NCBI GenBank assembly: GCA_030490835.1
Contig: CM059974.1
Span: forward strand, 8,253,501 to 8,317,500
Source of the DNA: Annona cherimola
Lineage: Eukaryota; Streptophyta; Magnoliopsida; Magnoliales; Annonaceae
DNA: 64,000 bases
Reading direction: 5' to 3'
Position 1 is the first letter of the stretch. Every line of letters starts with the position of its first letter. Of this stretch, positions 49,381 to 62,135 are shown in pieces. Made by a program: the position numbers and the translations under genes. The notes under the pieces were generated by a model. That model saw nothing but the letters and a program-made list of their open reading frames with translations, was not told the origin of the DNA and did no database searches.

Positions 49381-51771
49381 TAAATTTAATTTTATTTGTA
49401 AAACCTAGATATTAGCCTTTGTCAGGGCTATTTCGCTTTTCTAGTGTGCTTATGTGCTTTTTTATCCACGGCACAATAAATTCAATTAGGTTTTAGACGG
49501 ATGGTGCGGTAACGAATACTATTTTTAAGAAAAAATCAAGACTCAAAAATACGTACTAAGAGTTGTAAAAAAAAGTGCGTATTATAGAAGCGCTAAAATC
49601 TTGCTTTTATAAAAATATTGTCTTCTAAAAAAGTTATTTGTAATACACAAGGCTAAATATGCCCTTATGTAAATTGAATTTTAGTTGAAATCTATGTTGG
49701 CAGATTTGCGTTTAAGTTAAGAATGATAGGTTTAGAATTTTATACGAATATAAATTAAGAAATCATTTAAACAAAAATAATAATACATAACTCAATTACA
49801 TTTAAAAAAAAAAAACATAATATTAATACAATCTAATGACCTAATAAAGGCCTAAGTCTCAACCTCGGAATAATGTGGCCTTCAATTTGCACCTCTATTA
49901 GCTTTGCTACGAGACTTTGACCCTCTAGCATAGTATTTGACCATCGAGAATCAACATAAATTGATATTTAGTTTAACCTTGAAACCAAGTGGAAAGGTCT
50001 TATGTATATGGAGGCTATCCAAGCTATTAGTATAAGCCTCTGACATTGCCTCTTGAAAAGGGTGTCCTTGTCTTCAAAATCATTTCATAAAGTATCAAAA
50101 TTTCTGATAAATATGCCTTCTTACGTTGCCACATTGAATCTTATAATAATAAGATTCGTCTAGCACTCTGTACCTAAGGGTTTGTGGTTTATTTATATGA
50201 GGACTAATATGAGTGATTAGATAAAGAAAAAAGTTTTTTTTTTTTTTTTTAACTTTAGAATGACAAGCTAGTTAGTGGATTGAGTTCGTTATCGTAACTC
50301 TATTTTCCCACTTATTTCGTAAGGTAATTAGGGTCAACCTTGCTTCGAAACCCATTTCAAAATAAATGTATTTTTCTTTTTTATGTAGGGAAAGCTATAT
50401 TTTTTATGAATTTTTTCCGAAAGATAAATATATTAAAATTTCCCTTTTCACTTAAAAAAGTCTCTCTCTCTCTCTCTTCAGTTGCATTCAATTTTACATG
50501 ATCCATGTGAGAACTCATTTCTGCTTATCTCGTGCGCCATTAAAATATTTAAAGAAGAAACTTAATTTTTCAGAAAAGTTAAAAAGGAAATCAATGAATA
50601 TAAAAATAAATGATATCAACCTGGGTACTGGTCTAGCGCGGCGCTACTCTTTTTATTATTCTTTATTTTTTTACACCATTATAAGGGACCAAGCATGATA
50701 TTCTCATATATGTAATTTCTTTACTTTTTTAATAATTCTTAATATTTAATTTATAATTTTAAAAATAAAAAATCTTGATTTTTAAAATTCAAAATAAAAT
50801 ATCTAAAAGTATTAAAAAAAATTACATATATGAAAGAATTATGTCTGAACCTACATATAAAATTGAAAATTTTATTAAAAAATAAATATAGGTAGTGCAC
50901 TAGGTGCACTGAATCATTGCCCTACAAATATAGATGCGAATATTAAAAATGATATAATCTGCATATAATATAATTTCAACATGACAAATATTTAGGAAAA
51001 TATATATAGAAATGATATAAAATACATAAACATAAATATTATTTAAATTTTATGTACAGAAATATATAAATAAAAAATCAGGTTTAGGTTCATCGAGTTC
51101 GGTTTAGTGGAATTAATCCCAGCTTTATTTATAAACTTTGTTTTTGAGTTCCAGCTTTGCAAAAGTAAACTCAATAATATTTTATTTTGTATGGGGTCGG
51201 ATTCGGGCCCAGTGCAGCTCTAGTTGCACTTGCACCACCTGTATTTACGAAAAGTGGCGTCCACTTTTTCAACGGAATATTGGCTCGGGTATTCCGTGTC
51301 GATGCTAACTTTTGGCTGATAGCCGGGCGTGATTTATCCGGCACACACGGCAATGTTGAAAAGTGATTCCATAAGAGACGCTGCAAGGGAAAATAAAACT
51401 TGTTAATGTCAAAATCAGGACAATGTTAATATCATGTTGGATGGAGTCAACTAGAATAAATGAACAAAGATAGTAAATATAAGGTTTATTTGCATTTATC
51501 TCACCATCCTTTGGAGGTTTTCGGATTGATATTCTAGTGAACTTTGAGGGCAAAGTATAGGTGAAAAATAACAATTAACATTCTTTTAGAAGAAGTGATC
51601 TCAGTAGTACGGGTAAGAAAATCGTTTCTTCACCGACGAAGAATTAAAAATATATACATAACTCTAAAATTGCAAATTTTGATTTATAAATTAAAATTAA
51701 ATACACTTAGGATATGTTTTGCTATGTATGAAACATTTCGAATTAAAATATTTCAATTTTCATAATTACTA
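49381..51771. other. AT-rich intergenic region
   Basis: No gene is seen. A T-run lies at 50234-50250, a short (TC)n run at about 50460-50478, and a partial foldback-type repeat at about 50700-50930. Confidence 0.45.
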
Positions 51772-52560
51772 TATTTTTCAATTATTTATTTACATTTTTT
51801 TTTTATGGAAAGGCTTTGGTTGCTGACCCTCAGGACAAATCTCGTTCCTGTATATGAGGAGAGGGGTTGGCACCCTTAGGGATTTCATTAGAATGAAGAT
51901 CCTTGTACAAAAGAAGGACAAGACATGTGGGTGGTTCCACCCATCATATGCCAGACGATCCAGTAAAAGTGACAACAAATTTAGTTAAAAAATGAGCAAC
52001 AAGATTTCCTTCTCGAAGTACATGAGAAAAAGAGCAAGTAAGAAACATAGTGGCTCGCTTTCTGATCTGTTCTATCCACTGTCCAACAAGTGAACGAATA
52101 GCACCACTGCTGAGTATAACATTGATCAAGGTAAGAGAATCACTCTCAACCAGAATCCGTTAGTATGGGAGCGAAGTCATCCAATCCAAACTTAAGAATA
52201 GTGTCATGGATTCCATCAGCAATGGATCAGTAATTTCGTCCACGCACCACACTTTTGCTATAATAAATTCACCCACAAAGTTCCTACCAATAGCCTCTAA
52301 ACCCACTTTTTCAACCACAAATTGAATCTAGCATTTACATTAAGCTTGATGAATCCTGGAGGTGGTTTACACCATCTGGCTACACCAACAAAGGTTCGTT
52401 GTTTAGCAGTTTTTAGTCGCCCAGCAGAGCTGATCTGGTGTAGGAATCCGGTTGTCCAATCGGGTACATCTTGAAATTATGGATTGATACCTTCAAGATA
52501 GAATTTGTTGCGGCAAAACCATAGTATACAACAATTTTATTTTTCAATTATTTATGTACA
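51772..52560 (-). mobile_element. 5'-truncated LINE, with 23-bp target duplications
   Basis: Near-identical 23-bp direct repeats (51772-51794 and 52538-52560, beginning TATTTTTCAATTATTTAT, one mismatch) flank a 743-bp minus-strand insertion. It ends in a 3' poly(A), seen as a T-run at 51795-51804. Long, near-perfect target duplications, a poly(A) tail and a truncated 5' end are typical of LINE retrotransposition. The inserted sequence encodes a broken RNase H-like domain. The target was a copy of an AT-rich repeat, whose two halves resume on either side. Confidence 0.85.
51930..52400 (-). pseudogene. LINE RNase H-like (RVT_3) domain, degraded
   Basis: Minus-strand pieces read ARWCKPPPGFIKLNVNA, then near the end GQWIEQIRKRATMF and FSHVLREGNLVAHFLTKF. 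These are the start (W.PPP.G..KLN.D) and end (H..RE.N..AH.LAK) blocks of the RNase H-like domain of plant LINE polyproteins. Frame changes and stops lie between them, so no functional enzyme remains. Confidence 0.82.
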
Positions 52561-55150
52561 ACTAAATATACAACTAAACTTTCTATTCTAACATTATTCT
52601 CTTTATTTCTTATCATTATCCCTATTATAGCAAATCATTTTTTCTTATTTCAAAAAATTTTACACTAAAAACTTTTCATTCAATAGTTTTATCTCTTTTT
52701 AAACATAACTTTATATTAATAATTTTATTAAAAAATTTTACAAAGTTGTTATTGCCCAGACTAACGAGATTATTACTCTTTTTTAGCAAAGGTCTAGTTT
52801 GATTGTATTTAAATTAGCCACAAAATCTAACTAGAATTGGTATTAGGATACTTTTGTAAATAAATATTATTTTTACATGGACAATAGTTGCGGGTAAAAT
52901 TAAAAACCCTACCAATAAAAAAGCCAAATAAGTGATGACTTGATACATATAAATCTACTATTTGTAAATGCACCTAAGTGATTTGAGGTTTTTTTCATTT
53001 TTATGCAAGTCACTTTATACATAGCAAATTCTATCAATTTTATTTTATACATATTTTATATATAATAAAATTTAATGTACAAATTAAATAGACATGTAAG
53101 TCACACCAAAACAAAAAAAAAAGGAAACAAAACGCCCACGTAAGCAAAGCCCTTACATATATAGAGATAGAGATTCCTGTGTAGTGAAGTCGCACCGTAA
53201 TTAATGGTGCATTTAGCCTAAAATGGGCCCTACATATGCTTAAATATATTGATACATTATACAATCATTTATTCATATAATTTTATAGCAAATGGTTTAC
53301 GTGTTGAAAAAATAACTTTAAAATTTTTATTTACATTGAACCTTTATTACATTAAATTTGTATTATTTTTAGATGAGGTTCATACATATATTCAATTGGG
53401 ATGAAAATTAGTATGGTAATAGAATACATAAGTCTAAATACAATTGGTATAGTAAATTATAATTTTATAAACATGTGGGCCCATTTTGAGATAACTGCGC
53501 TATAATTGTGGTACAGTAAAGATGCACCTGAATATTTCTTATATATAGTGTATTTCAAAATAGACGGTGTAAAATATTATGAGATTTGCATGAACAATTG
53601 CTGTGTATTAAAAAGTGAAAAATCATATATAAAGTAAAAAATAATATTGAAAATCAGAAAAATAAGATTATTATTTTTTACATAAAATTTTCATTTCATA
53701 CTCGTATAGTCCCATCCATTGAAGTTATCTTCAACAGCACAGTATGGACTCCAACATAAAAGAGCGTAATTAATAAACGTCATCTCAGAAAAAATTAAAA
53801 GTTTTGAGCAATCATAATATGAAAATTTTTTAAACTAATCACCTCTAATCTGTTTCTTTCCCCTCTGCCCACATTTACAATATATTGCCACGAGCTCCAT
53901 TTGGACAGAGACAAAAGATACCAAGGAGAACGGGTGAAAAAGTAACGGCGAATCATAGTTTGCATATCGTTTGAAATTCACTTCAAATCTTTTACTGTAT
54001 GCATATCTTTATTTTTATTCCGTCTCGCCGGGCGGTAAGAGAGGGGTGAGTGTGAGAAGAGTTACTTTGGAAAAAAAAAAAAAAAAATTGATACCGGGGA
54101 AAATACAAAATAGTTTTTTATAATTGGAAGCTATTTTGCAATTTTAAAAATTATAAGAACAAAATATCTTCCGCCCAATCCGGACGAATCCGTATCTGCA
54201 CTCGGCTTTTCAAAGTTAAACCTAACAAACTCGATTATGACCATAAAACAAGAAAGCAAAAACTCGATTATATTTATAGGCAGGCGTTGCGTTGTACTGA
54301 ACTTGATTTTTCCTTTTATAAGATATATTAAGGAAAATTCATTTTACACATGCAACATTAGCACATAATTTTCATTATACATATAAGATTTTATAAAAAT
54401 TTTCTATACTCATAACATTTTATCCTAAATTTCTATTATACCTATACCGTTAATACAACAGTTATCTATCCTATTGAAAATATAATTTTTTCCTTTTAAA
54501 TTTTATTAATTAAAATGATTCAACCTTAATATGACTCTTGAATCATTTGATACAACGTATTAATAATTTACTATCATCAATTAAGATATATTAGGGTTAA
54601 ATTATCTTAACTAAAAATTTCGAAGAGTCAAAATCATCTTTTCGATAAAGTAGATAATGCTTGTACTGACGGTATGAGTACGAACGGAATTTAGAGTAAA
54701 ATGTTATAGATATCAACAAAATTTATAAAACATTATGGGCATAAAAGAGATTTAGGACCAATATTATAAGCAACAAAAGGAATTTTCCTAGTATATTGTC
54801 AGCATACAATTTGAACAAGATTTCTTCATATTTTTTACACTTAATTATTCGCATTAATGTTTGCATAGATATTTTTTATTTTTAAATTATGCCATGGGTA
54901 AATTATATTATTTTCATTTATATCTATCTATTATCTTCATTTATATTTAGATTTTTACTTTTAATTTTTTCTTTTATTATTTTAGAAAAACAGAAATTTT
55001 AAAAAATATATCATATTCCTATATTTTTTTATTTTTAATCGAGCTATATATTATTTTTTTTTAGACGACTTAATTAATGTATATTTAAAATTGTCACTTT
55101 TAACTTGAACGAAAATTTATTTATCCAAATTTCAAACTCAATTCACATGG
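52561..55150. other. AT-rich intergenic region left of the sugar transporter
   Basis: No gene is recognised. It contains the right half of the repeat interrupted by the LINE (to about 52700) and a copy of repeat family A at about 53250-53490. An A-run of about 17 lies at 54070-54087. Confidence 0.45.
53250..53490 (+). repeat. Dispersed AT-rich repeat family A, further copy
   Basis: The block order matches the copies at 275-530 and 42590-42840: TACAATCATTTATTCATATA, ATGAGGTTCATACATATATT, ATGAAAATTAGTATGGTAAT and AACATGTGGGCCCATTTTGA. Confidence 0.55.
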
Positions 55151-55179
55151 ATAAAACTAGAGTTTAGATATTATAAATA

Positions 55180-55707
55180 TGATTAGGAAGCCGAGGCAAA
55201 CTGAGTCTCATGGACACGAGGTGCACCCATACAGCCCTTCAAACGGGTCACATGCACGAGGGCCACGCGAATTAGAATAACCGAGTTTTGCACGCCGTGC
55301 ATCATCTCTATTCTCTCGTGTTCCGCCAGAGCACGAAACAGCGGCGATGCCGATGGTTCTTTTGTTACCGTGGTCTCCCAGATACGCACCCCGCATGGAA
55401 GAAGAGGCCTTGCCGATGTGCGCTTTCCCCCGATTCCCCCAACCTCTTCTCTCCCTATTCCTCCTTTCCCTTTTCCTCCCCCCGCACTCCAACTGAATTC
55501 CCATGCTTCTCCTGCAAAGCCCTACTTCTTGTACCACTTCCACCTAAAGGAAATGCCTCAGTCCTTCCATGGCTGTGAAGGGGGAGAGAAGCATGTGAAA
55601 TTCCTGTCTTTAATTGGATACTCGGGCGTTCTCGATCTGTGAGTTTTCTGGTTTTCAATCCTCTAGATTTAGGGCTTTGGTTGGGGGGAGGTAAATAGAT
55701 AGTAATC
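55180..55707 (+). promoter_or_regulatory. GC-rich promoter / 5' UTR of the sugar transporter
   Basis: Composition shifts sharply from the AT-rich flank to a GC-richer, pyrimidine-rich stretch (CCTCTTCTCTCCCTATTCCT and CCCTTTTCCTCCCCCC, 55440-55485) just upstream of the ATG at 55708, typical of a plant leader. Open frames on both strands here look incidental. The transcription start is not determined. Confidence 0.5.
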
Positions 55708-58700
55708 ATGGAGGAGAACTGGCTGTGTCAATGGAATGTTTTTAGAGCTCTTCTGGCGATTCTTCAATGGTGGGGATTCAACGTGACTGTCATCATCATG
55801 AACAAATGGATCTTCCAGGTATTCCACTCCCTCCCTCTCTTACCCCCCGCGTTCAAAGTTGGGATTTTTCCCCACCTTTTTTACATAATTGTTTGGTCTA
55901 CTACGCATCCTAGCTAGAAATTGTACTGCACTGATATTGGCATCCCGCGCCATTCTATGAATCTGGAAAATTCATCTTGTGGGGCGCACCGTGGGTGCTA
56001 TCGTCTCGTTGCCATGTACATTTTCATGTGCCGCATGCAATACGTGATGTTTATTTTCTTTGGATCTTTGATTGGACGGACGACTGTTTCGTTGGTGGGA
56101 TTTTTCAGTCTCACCTATTCACTGCCCTGCTATATGAGTTATGTTGAATTGGAGTCCCGTGTCGCAGGTTTTTTCCTTTTTTTCAAAAAATAATTTTTAA
56201 ATGGGCTTTCCTCGGCGCGGACTACCCGGTCACTCTGGTGTGGTGGATTCGCACCTGGTCGAACGGGACTTTGATTCGTTGCTAGTGTCGTTGGATCAAG
56301 CTGGAGAGCGTGCGTGCGTGTTTTTTTTTTTTGTGTCTTTTCGAAGTGGAATCCTTTTCGTCATGGATGATGATTTTCTATTCCAATAGGTTAATTTGCT
56401 TCTTCTGGATCGCCACTGAATGATAAAAATAGCCCTGGGAAGAATAGATTGCTCGTATTAATAATCAGGATTAGGGCATAATGGTGGACTGGGATTCATA
56501 TAGCTTGCATCTCCCAGATGGGATGGGAATTTGGTAACCATGATGGTGTGCATACCAGATGGAGTTCAAGGAATTGTCAAAATGACAAATGGTAGAATAA
56601 ATAATGAGATCTGTTGAAGGATGGATGATGTTTGGTGATGAAGTAGCAGTTCTAGCGGGCCCAAGGATCAAGAGATTCTCCCTTTGGAATCTTGTGGCTA
56701 AGAAGAAGCAGCACTTATCTCTATTCTCTTCTTTGCTAAGCCTGCACTATAAAAGCTCAATTTTAGCAGACATTCCTGCGGCAATCTGGTTTCTTGGTTG
56801 GCTGCTTCATCATTGATGAAATGAGAAATTATCAGGGATCATTGTGGTCCTTCAGGTTCTCATAGTTAGTGCTTAGTGCGCTATTTTATTTATTTTCTGG
56901 AAAAATATCATCCTTGTCTAGCACTTAATTTTCTTTAGAATGAGATTATTTCTCTTTTTTCTCACCTGCCATATATTTTTAGTCCATAACTGAAGAATAA
57001 TTATATGTTCCTCAGTTACTTGAATTCATCATTTCACATTTAGTATTCAAATTGGACACAGAAAATCTGATGTTCTGTTTATTTTGTACAGAACTTGGAT
57101 TTTAAATTCCCTCTGTCAGTATCATGTGTTCACTTTATTTGCTCTGCTATTGGAGCATACATCGCAATCAAAGTTCTGAAGCTTAAACCACTGATTGAGG
57201 TTGATCCTGAAGACCTTTGGCGAAGGATATTTCCTATGTCATTTGTGTTCTGCATCAACATAGTGTTGGGAAACGTAAGCTTGCGATACATTCCCGTTTC
57301 TTTCATGCAGACCATAAAATCATTCACTCCTGCAACCACAGGTTGGGTCAAGTATCTGCTTATATTGTACACTCTTTGATATTCTCGTGTTTGAAGTTAT
57401 TATGGTTACTGGTAATGCCATTAATAAAAATGGAGAAGAAATAGAAGGAAAAGAAATTAAAGTAGTCAATTCTAACCGCTGCATTTCATCCAGTCATCCT
57501 GCAGTGGCTTGTCTGGAGAAAACACTTTGACTGGCGCATCTGGACAGCTTTGATACCTATTGTTGGTGGTATTCTTCTTACGTCTATTACAGAACTCAGT
57601 TTCAATGTATTTGGCTTCTGTGCTGCACTATTTGGCTGTTTGGCTACTTCTACAAAGACCATACTTGCAGAGTCTCTCCTCCATGGATACAAATTTGACA
57701 GGTAGTGCCCTTCGCTGTCTAATTTTTATATTCTTATTTAGTTCTTCCTAGTTTCTCTCTTTTTTCATTTATCAAACCTACCATCATAATTGACAGCCTC
57801 AAGGACCCAATTCAATTTCTTCCTAAGTTTGCTTGGGGTAATTTTGGTGCGCAATTGCTGGCCTCTATCATTGAAGCTATAATCACTCTCTTTGGATTGC
57901 TGTTACTGTGTTACATGCCAGTTGTTTCGTGATAAGTACCAGATTAGTTTTTTGACTGTAGAATCCACATAAGATGTCAAAACATCACCCATTTTTTGGA
58001 GCTTGGAATGAAGCGAAATACTTGAATTCAATTTATCTTGTCCAAGATCTCTTGATCCAGTATCTTTTTCTGTGCCTTAGTTGCTCAAGCGGCCTTCTCA
58101 TGAATTATTTAGACCTTGTTTGGATTCTGGATTCACAGGTAATTTCTATTGTTGTTATCCAGTTGGCTGATCAAATCGCTATTTTTTGCTCGCGTACTCA
58201 TGAAAAAATGATCCTCAAATGGCAGTTTGTCTATAAATCAGCCTTGAATTTCTCAATATGATTGATTATTATTCTTTCTGTGGCATGAACACTGATCATT
58301 ACAAACTGAAATGGACTATGAGTTTGTGTAAGATTATCTTAATTAACATTTTCAAAGCTTTTCCCATCTATTACTACTTATTACTAACTAATAATATTTT
58401 TCGTAATGCAGCATCAATACAGTATACTATATGGCACCTTTTGCTACTATGATCTTGGCAGTTCCTGCCCTTCTTCTTGAAGGAACCGGGGTTTTGAATT
58501 GGTTCAACACACATTCATCCATCCACTCGGCAATGATTTTCATTCTTGGTTCGGGGGTATTGGCTTTCTGCCTCAACTTCTCCATCTTCTATGTGATCCA
58601 TTCAACAACTGCAGTCACTTTCAATGTGGCAGGTAATCTCAAGGTAAGTGACAAAGATGCCCCAAACCAAAATATGACTCCTTTTCATGCCCTCGCCTAC

Positions 58701-58959
58701 ATGATTTTCATACTTTGTGGTATTGTCACAGGTAGCTGTCGCAGTCCTTGTCTCATGGCTGATTTTCAGAAACCCAATATCTACTTTGAATGCATTTGGA
58801 TGTGCAGTGACACTATCTGGATGTACATTCTATGGATATGTGAGGCATAAACTATCTCAACAGCCGGGGACCCCTAGAACACCTAGGACACCTAGAACTC
58901 CTCGGGGACGGATGGAGATGATCCCCCTTGTAAATGACAAACTGGATGATAAGGTTTAA
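55708..58959 (+). CDS. Nucleotide-sugar transporter (UDP-GALT1-like, TPT/NST-KT family)
   Basis: A Golgi-type nucleotide-sugar/triose-phosphate-translocator family carrier; the closest family I recognise is plant UDP-galactose transporter 1. Exons: 55708-55818, 57092-57341, 57494-57701, 58412-58643, 58732-58959, all GT..AG with matching phases, giving 342 aa, full family length. Visible marks: ILQWWGFNVTVIIMNKWIFQ in TM1, DFKFPLSVSCVHFICS, RIFPMSFVFCINIVLGN, RYIPVSFMQTIKSFTPATT, FGCLATSTKTILAESLL, STTAVTFNVAGNLKVA and FRNPIS. The soluble tail has four TPR units (GTPRTPRTPRTPRG) before IPLVNDKL. Related proteins move UDP-galactose (some UDP-glucose or other sugars) into the Golgi lumen for glycan and cell-wall polysaccharide synthesis; the substrate here is inferred. 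Intron 1 is long (1273 bp). Confidence 0.96.
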
Positions 58960-59529
58960 AGGGCACCGATCCTCAGATTCTTCTTAACTGAGGTCCATAT
59001 AGGCTGCTGTAACTGTTGGTCACACCCGTAGATCGCTGATCATCCCAGCTAATACTTATAGAGATGTTGATTTGAGATTTGCAGATCATCGCCAAAGCTG
59101 ATTTCTTCACCGAGAAGGGTGTTGTCTGAGGTTTGGATTGCGGCCGTCTTCATCTTCAGTATTATTTTTACCCATTTTAATTTTTTTTGTCTTTTGAGTA
59201 GCGTCAGTCGGGTTTAAGATCGAAAACTTTACCTCTGTAGTGTGTGATGTTGGATGACAGCACAGCCGGCTTGTAGAAATTACCATAATCTAGATGGATG
59301 TTTCAAATTTAAAATTGCATTTGTCTGAGATCAAATGTTTTGGAAGCCGGTAAGCAATTCATATGCGCAACCGACTAACCTTTCTTGGATGAAATATGAA
59401 TCTGCTGAACAACCTCTCGTCTTTACCCGTGTAGAGTATTCGCCGGGTTGATGAATTAAACACCCACGTGGGCTAGGTTGCTTTAGGAAGGCTTTTCTTT
59501 TTCTTTTTTTTTTCGGGTAAGCATTGTTA
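58960..59529 (+). other. 3' UTR and flank of the sugar transporter
   Basis: The presumed 3' UTR follows the TAA. No separate gene is seen. A short moderate-GC patch to about 59480 precedes the repeat at 59530. Confidence 0.45.
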
Positions 59530-60225
59530 TTACTAGGGGTGCAATTTGGGCTCATAAATTTGAGGTTTATCTTAACCTTAACATTAATTCTATTTATAAA
59601 ATATAAATTTTAATCTTAATCCTATTTGTAAAATTTAAATTCGAACTTTATTTTTGAAAAATCGAGTTTGGATAGAGCTTCAGGTTGAAATTTATGTTAA
59701 GGAATTTATATTTTATTTAAGAATAATAAGTTCAAAATTTGATATAAATATATAATAATAACATAAGTGAACATAATAATATGCAGTAAAATTATAAACT
59801 TTTTTTAAAAAAGCAATATAAAGAATATTTCTAGAAAAATTTAACATAAAAAATAAGATAAATGAATAAAATTAATGGATGTAAAAGTAAATGATAGAAA
59901 TAAAAGATAAATATAAATATAAATAATAGATTTTATTTATAGTATAATTATAATATGTTTTACATGTATTCAAATATAAATATAAATATATAAAATACAA
60001 AAAAGAATATTGTTTAAATATTATATATATAGTACGTTTTATAATAAACGCAATGGGAAATTAGGTAGGTTCGGGTTCACTTGAATTCTAATTCTATTAT
60101 ATTTACAAATCGGATTTTCGAGTTTGAGTTACGAAAAAGCAAGTTCAAATAAAGTTGGAAATTGAGTTCGGCAGCTGAGTTGGGGCTCAACTCGGCCCAA
60201 GCTGTACACCTACTGCACACCTAGT
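59530..60225 (+). repeat. About 690-bp transposon-like repeat, copy A (left arm of inverted pair)
   Basis: It starts TAGGGGTGCAATTTGGGCTC and ends GGCTCAACTCGGCCCAAGCT then GTACACCTA, so it has hAT-like inverted ends. The AT-rich interior is noncoding and matches copy B (60287-60918) in inverted orientation through its length, e.g. AAAGAATATTTCTAGAAAAA and GATAGAAATAAAAGATAAAT. No clear 8-bp target duplication is seen. Confidence 0.75.
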
Positions 60226-60286
60226 TAGTATGTTTTGGTGGGTAGAATTTTTACCTTTTTATTTTGTTCTCTCTCGTCGCCCTGCG

Positions 60287-60918
60287 TAGGGGTGTAATTT
60301 GGGCCAGTTGAGCCTGAACTCGGCCCGTCAAATCCAATTTTGAATGGTGCTGAGACTTAATTTTTCACAGCCTAAGCCCGAAAAACTCGAACCCGATTTG
60401 TAAATATGATAGGATTAGTGTTCAAATGAACCCGAGCCTGATTTCTCATTTTCTATTTATTATAAAATATATTATATACATACTATTTAAACAATATTTC
60501 TTTATATTCTTCATATTTTATGTTATTATATCTATATTTAAATACATATTTGGTATATTATAATTTTATTATAAATAAAGTATATTATTTCATTTATATT
60601 TATCTTTTATTTCTATCATTCACTTTTACACTTATTAAATTTTTTTTATCTTAGTTTTGATGTTAAATTTTTTCTAGAAATATTCTTTATATTACTATTT
60701 TTAAAAAAATATGTAGTTTGATTATATATTATTATGTTTACCTATATGATTTGTTAGTATTATTTATTCATATGAAATTCTAAAATTATCACTTTTAAAT
60801 AAAATGTAAATTAATCAACATAAATTTCAACCCCAAACACAATCCGAACCCGATTTTCAAAAATAGAGTTAGGGTTCAGGTTTTATAAATAGGGTTAAGA
60901 TTAGGGTTAGGATTGATT
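60287..60918 (-). repeat. About 630-bp transposon-like repeat, copy B (right arm of inverted pair)
   Basis: The left edge TAGGGGTGTAATTTGGGCCA mirrors the end of copy A, and the interior is the diverged reverse complement of copy A. The right edge stops in TAGGGTTAGG without the TAGGGGTGCAA terminus, so this copy is truncated there. Copies A and B are about 60 bp apart. Confidence 0.75.
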
Positions 60919-61344
60919 GTTTGGATGCTAACGGTTCTTTAAGCTTGATGGATCGTGCCGGCCAACACGAAACTTTTCATTTACGTTATGACTAATGTTA
61001 TTATCAAGTTTTCGTCTGTATAGAAAGATATGGAATGAGACGAGGAAATTAACTTATCCCTAGGATAAAGTAGGTTGCATGTTGCACCCTAGTTATAGTG
61101 CATCGTGAGGGAATGGAGCCTACACTTGTGATGAAATCAAAATCCCCACCACCTGCATTTAGAAATTAGAACTACTGCATGGGGCCATTCTAGACGTACA
61201 ATGAGATGAGGACGGAACGAGGACCAAGAGAGGCTGGAATGAGGACGTACAATGAGGAGATTAAGAGAGTATCGTACGATAGGGTGAGGATGGAACGAGG
61301 AGAAGACGCGCATAAGCATGAGAAGAAGAAGTGCGTATTAGAAT
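60919..61344. other. Short spacer
   Basis: No gene is seen. A purine-rich stretch at 61200-61330 has repeated GAGGA, ACGAGGA and GGAACGAGGA words. Confidence 0.45.
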
Positions 61345-61724
61345 GATCCTGTTAGTTAGGTTAAGTAAATACTCCACTTAGCCTATCTCAAAAGTTCTAT
61401 TTAAAATATATTTTTTTATTTTTTTCTTCATGCACTTGTTTATCTAAGTATATTTAATATATAAATCAAATTTTATTATTTTTGAATATGTGTATACATT
61501 TTTTGAGTTTTTTAAAAATAAAAGTTTTTTAAATACATATACACATAGATGTTTAAAAATTTTAAAAAAATAAATAAACATATTCAAAAGTGGTAAAACT
61601 TAATCTATATGTTAAATACACTTAGATAAAGAAGCGCACAAAGAAAAAAGTAAAAAAAGTTATTGTAAATAGGTTTTTTAAGGCAGGCTAAGTGAAACAT
61701 TTACTTAGTCCAGGTTAACAAGAT
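61345..61724. repeat. Foldback element, copy 1 of 3
   Basis: It is a near-palindrome. GATCCTGTTAGTTAGGTTAA then ACTTAGCCTATCTC on the left pairs with GGCAGGCTAAGTGAAACATT then CAGGTTAACAAGAT on the right. The inner arms have TCTAAGTATATTTAATATAT against ATGTTAAATACACTTAGATA. It is noncoding. Confidence 0.82.
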
Positions 61725-61746
61725 AACTCCTCTTAAAAAGAGAAAT

Positions 61747-62110
61747 GATCCTGTCAGCCCGGGTTAAGTAAATGTCTCACTTAGCCTACCTCAAAAATCC
61801 TATTTAAAATAATTTTTTTTCCTTTTTTCTTCATACACTTATTTATTTAAATGTATTTAATATATAAATCAAGTTTTAACATTTTTGAATATATGTATAT
61901 ATTTTTTTTAGATTTTTAAAAATAAGAGTTTTCTAAATACATATACGCACAGATGTTTAAAAATCTCAAAAAAATAAATAAATATATTCAAAAATAATAA
62001 AACTTGATTTATATGTTAAATACACTTAGATAAACAAGTGCATGAAGAAAAAAGTAAAAAAAAAAATTGTTGTAAATAAATTTTTTAAAGTAGGCTAAGT
62101 AGAACTGAAT
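61747..62110. repeat. Foldback element, copy 2 of 3
   Basis: The same design as its left neighbour (GATCCTGTCAGCCCGGGTTA, CACTTAGCCTACCTC). The right outer arm is cut short after TAGGCTAAGTAGAAC. Confidence 0.8.
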
Positions 62111-62135
62111 CGCTTCTCTATTAAAAATAAGGAAT

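Noticed and set aside
60840..60920. TTAGGGTT-type words suggesting interstitial telomere repeats
   Set aside because: Spacing and sequence are irregular and belong to the inverted transposon-like repeat copy B.
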